Part shown: positions 63,312 to 64,000 of the stretch, piece by piece | Position numbering within the stretch: the stretch's first letter is position 1 | Layout: each line of letters opens with the position of its first letter | The notes under the pieces: model-generated | What the model saw: the letters and a program-made list of their open reading frames with translations, nothing else | The model's database searches: none | Told to the model about the DNA's origin: nothing | Translations under genes and position numbers: made by a program | From: Salinicoccus sesuvii | Lineage (GTDB): Bacteria > Bacillota > Bacilli > Staphylococcales > Salinicoccaceae | Assembly (NCBI RefSeq): GCF_042648145.1 | Contig: NZ_JBHRWV010000002.1 | Coordinates: 124,001 to 188,000 of the forward strand | Direction: 5' to 3' | DNA: 64,000 nucleotides

Positions 63312-63809
63312 ATGGCCGATGTAACTTTTAAGGGAAACCCAATGACTTTAAGAGGTGAAGAACTGAAAAAAGGAGATCAGGCACCGGATTTCACAGTGCT
63401 GGATACAGATCTTGAGCCAGTCAGCCTCAGTGATTACGAAGGAAAGAAAAAATTAATCAGTGTCATCCCATCCATCGATACAGGGGTATGCAGCATCCAA
63501 ACCAAAACGTTTAACGAAAAGGTCGTAGATGTGGACAATACAGTGGTTCTCACTATATCCAACGACTTGCCTTTTGCTCAGAAAAGATGGTCTGCAGATA
63601 AGGGGCTTGATAGCGCAGTGACCTTAAGTGACCACAGAGACCTATCTTTCGGTGAGAACTATGGTGTTGTAATGGAAGAACTGAGACTACTGGCACGTAG
63701 CGTATTTATTCTCGATGAGAATAACGAAGTTGTATATGTCGAATACGTCCCAGAAGGTACGGATCATCCGAATTACGACAAAGCAATTGAAGCATTGCAA
63801 TCAATGTAA
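63312..63809 (+). CDS. tpx: Thiol peroxidase (Tpx), single-cysteine variant
   Basis: Peroxiredoxin that reduces peroxides. 165 residues. The peroxidatic cysteine is Cys60 in SIDTGVCSIQ. The normal resolving cysteine position, in FAQKRWC of S. aureus Tpx, is Ser94 here (FAQKRWSADKG, codon TCT at 63591-63593). No other Cys is present. The rest, LSDHRDLSFGENYGVVMEEL, is highly conserved. AGGAGGATG precedes the ATG. Confidence 0.93.
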   Translation: MADVTFKGNPMTLRGEELKKGDQAPDFTVLDTDLEPVSLSDYEGKKKLISVIPSIDTGVCSIQTKTFNEKVVDVDNTVVLTISNDLPFAQKRWSADKGLDSAVTLSDHRDLSFGENYGVVMEELRLLARSVFILDENNEVVYVEYVPEGTDHPNYDKAIEALQSM

Positions 63810-63827
63810 TATAATATACAAGGATTC

Positions 63828-63856
63828 TGGACTGCCAGCCATTGGCAGTCCATATT
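63828..63856 (+). terminator. Intrinsic terminator of tpx
   Basis: TGGACTGCC (63828-63836) pairs with GGCAGTCCA (63844-63852), followed by TATTTTAT. Confidence 0.75.
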
Positions 63857-63877
63857 TTATGGCAATGAGGAGAGTTT

Positions 63878-64000
63878 ATGGAACAGACGAATATGGAGAA
63901 AACATATCAGAAACTTTTAGAGGAAACGGATCATCTTTTAGAGGAGAACCCGGGTGCCTCAAGACTCGAAGCACTGGGAGAAGCACTTCTTTATGTTGAA
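63878..64000 (+). CDS. Start of a YtxK-like class I methyltransferase (partial)
   Basis: The window ends 41 codons into this gene. ATG at 63878 follows GAGGAG. The piece (KTYQKLLEETDHLLEENPG...) is the helical N-terminus of the SAM-dependent methyltransferase that follows tpx in staphylococci. Identification rests mostly on position. Confidence 0.5.
   Translation, partial: MEQTNMEKTYQKLLEETDHLLEENPGASRLEALGEALLYVE

Noticed and set aside
1..64000. CRISPR arrays, tRNA or rRNA genes, IS elements
   Set aside because: No regularly spaced repeats, no tRNA cloverleaf sequence or rRNA segment, and no transposase gene with flanking inverted repeats were seen when reading through.

Overview
The window is a bacterial chromosome segment from a low-to-mid GC Firmicute, most likely a member of the Staphylococcaceae. 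I favour a Salinicoccus/Jeotgalicoccus-type relative of Staphylococcus, inferred from gene order and protein similarity recalled from memory. Its backbone is the conserved block known in Bacillus and Staphylococcus: pseudouridine synthase, pepV, dat, ytmP, trmB, M42 peptidase, ytpQ, ytpR, sftA-like, murC, ytxG, ytxH, ccpA, acuCBA/acsA, fhs, class A PBP and tyrS. It resumes after an interruption with rpsD, msrC, ezrA, nifS-like, thiI, nadK, sppA, RDD protein, tpx and the start of a methyltransferase gene.

Layout. 1-25.4 kb is core: peptide and D-amino-acid metabolism, tRNA modification, a run from the M42 peptidase to ytxH encoding cell-wall and envelope functions (including murC), carbon catabolite control (ccpA), acetate metabolism with its acetylation control system, one-carbon metabolism, and tyrS behind a T-box leader. 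25.4-45.3 kb is an accessory stretch: lemA with a TPM-domain protein, membrane transporters, M19 and M20 peptidases, a C45-type hydrolase, GNAT acetyltransferases, DUF418/DUF421/DUF2512 membrane proteins and a KtrB-type potassium channel. Several genes here are broken (cstA, a second DUF421 gene, a DUF2071 gene). 45.6-53.8 kb is a compact phage-derived element. It has a repressor with ImmA/IrrE-like partner, a divergent Cro-like gene with four matching operators, a replication module (initiator, G39P-like loader, DnaB helicase), an ArpU-like late regulator and a lysis cassette. I see no integrase, terminase, portal, capsid or tail genes. 54.5-64 kb returns to the core.

How it works together. 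CcpA is encoded here, and cre-like sites lie before ccpA itself, before cstA and between two accessory genes. AcuA and AcuC, divergent from acsA, would acetylate and deacetylate acetyl-CoA synthetase. The NifS-like desulfurase would pass sulfur to ThiI. In the phage element, the operators suggest a still-functional bistable switch controlling replication and lysis but no packaging.

The most unusual points are: an SftA/FtsK-type protein that has lost its Walker A lysine; the prophage without structural genes, with its operator set and candidate internal origin; a thiol peroxidase lacking the resolving cysteine; and a series of one-base indels, mostly in homopolymer runs, plus an N that breaks a PBP reading frame. 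The indels may partly reflect sequence quality rather than real gene loss.
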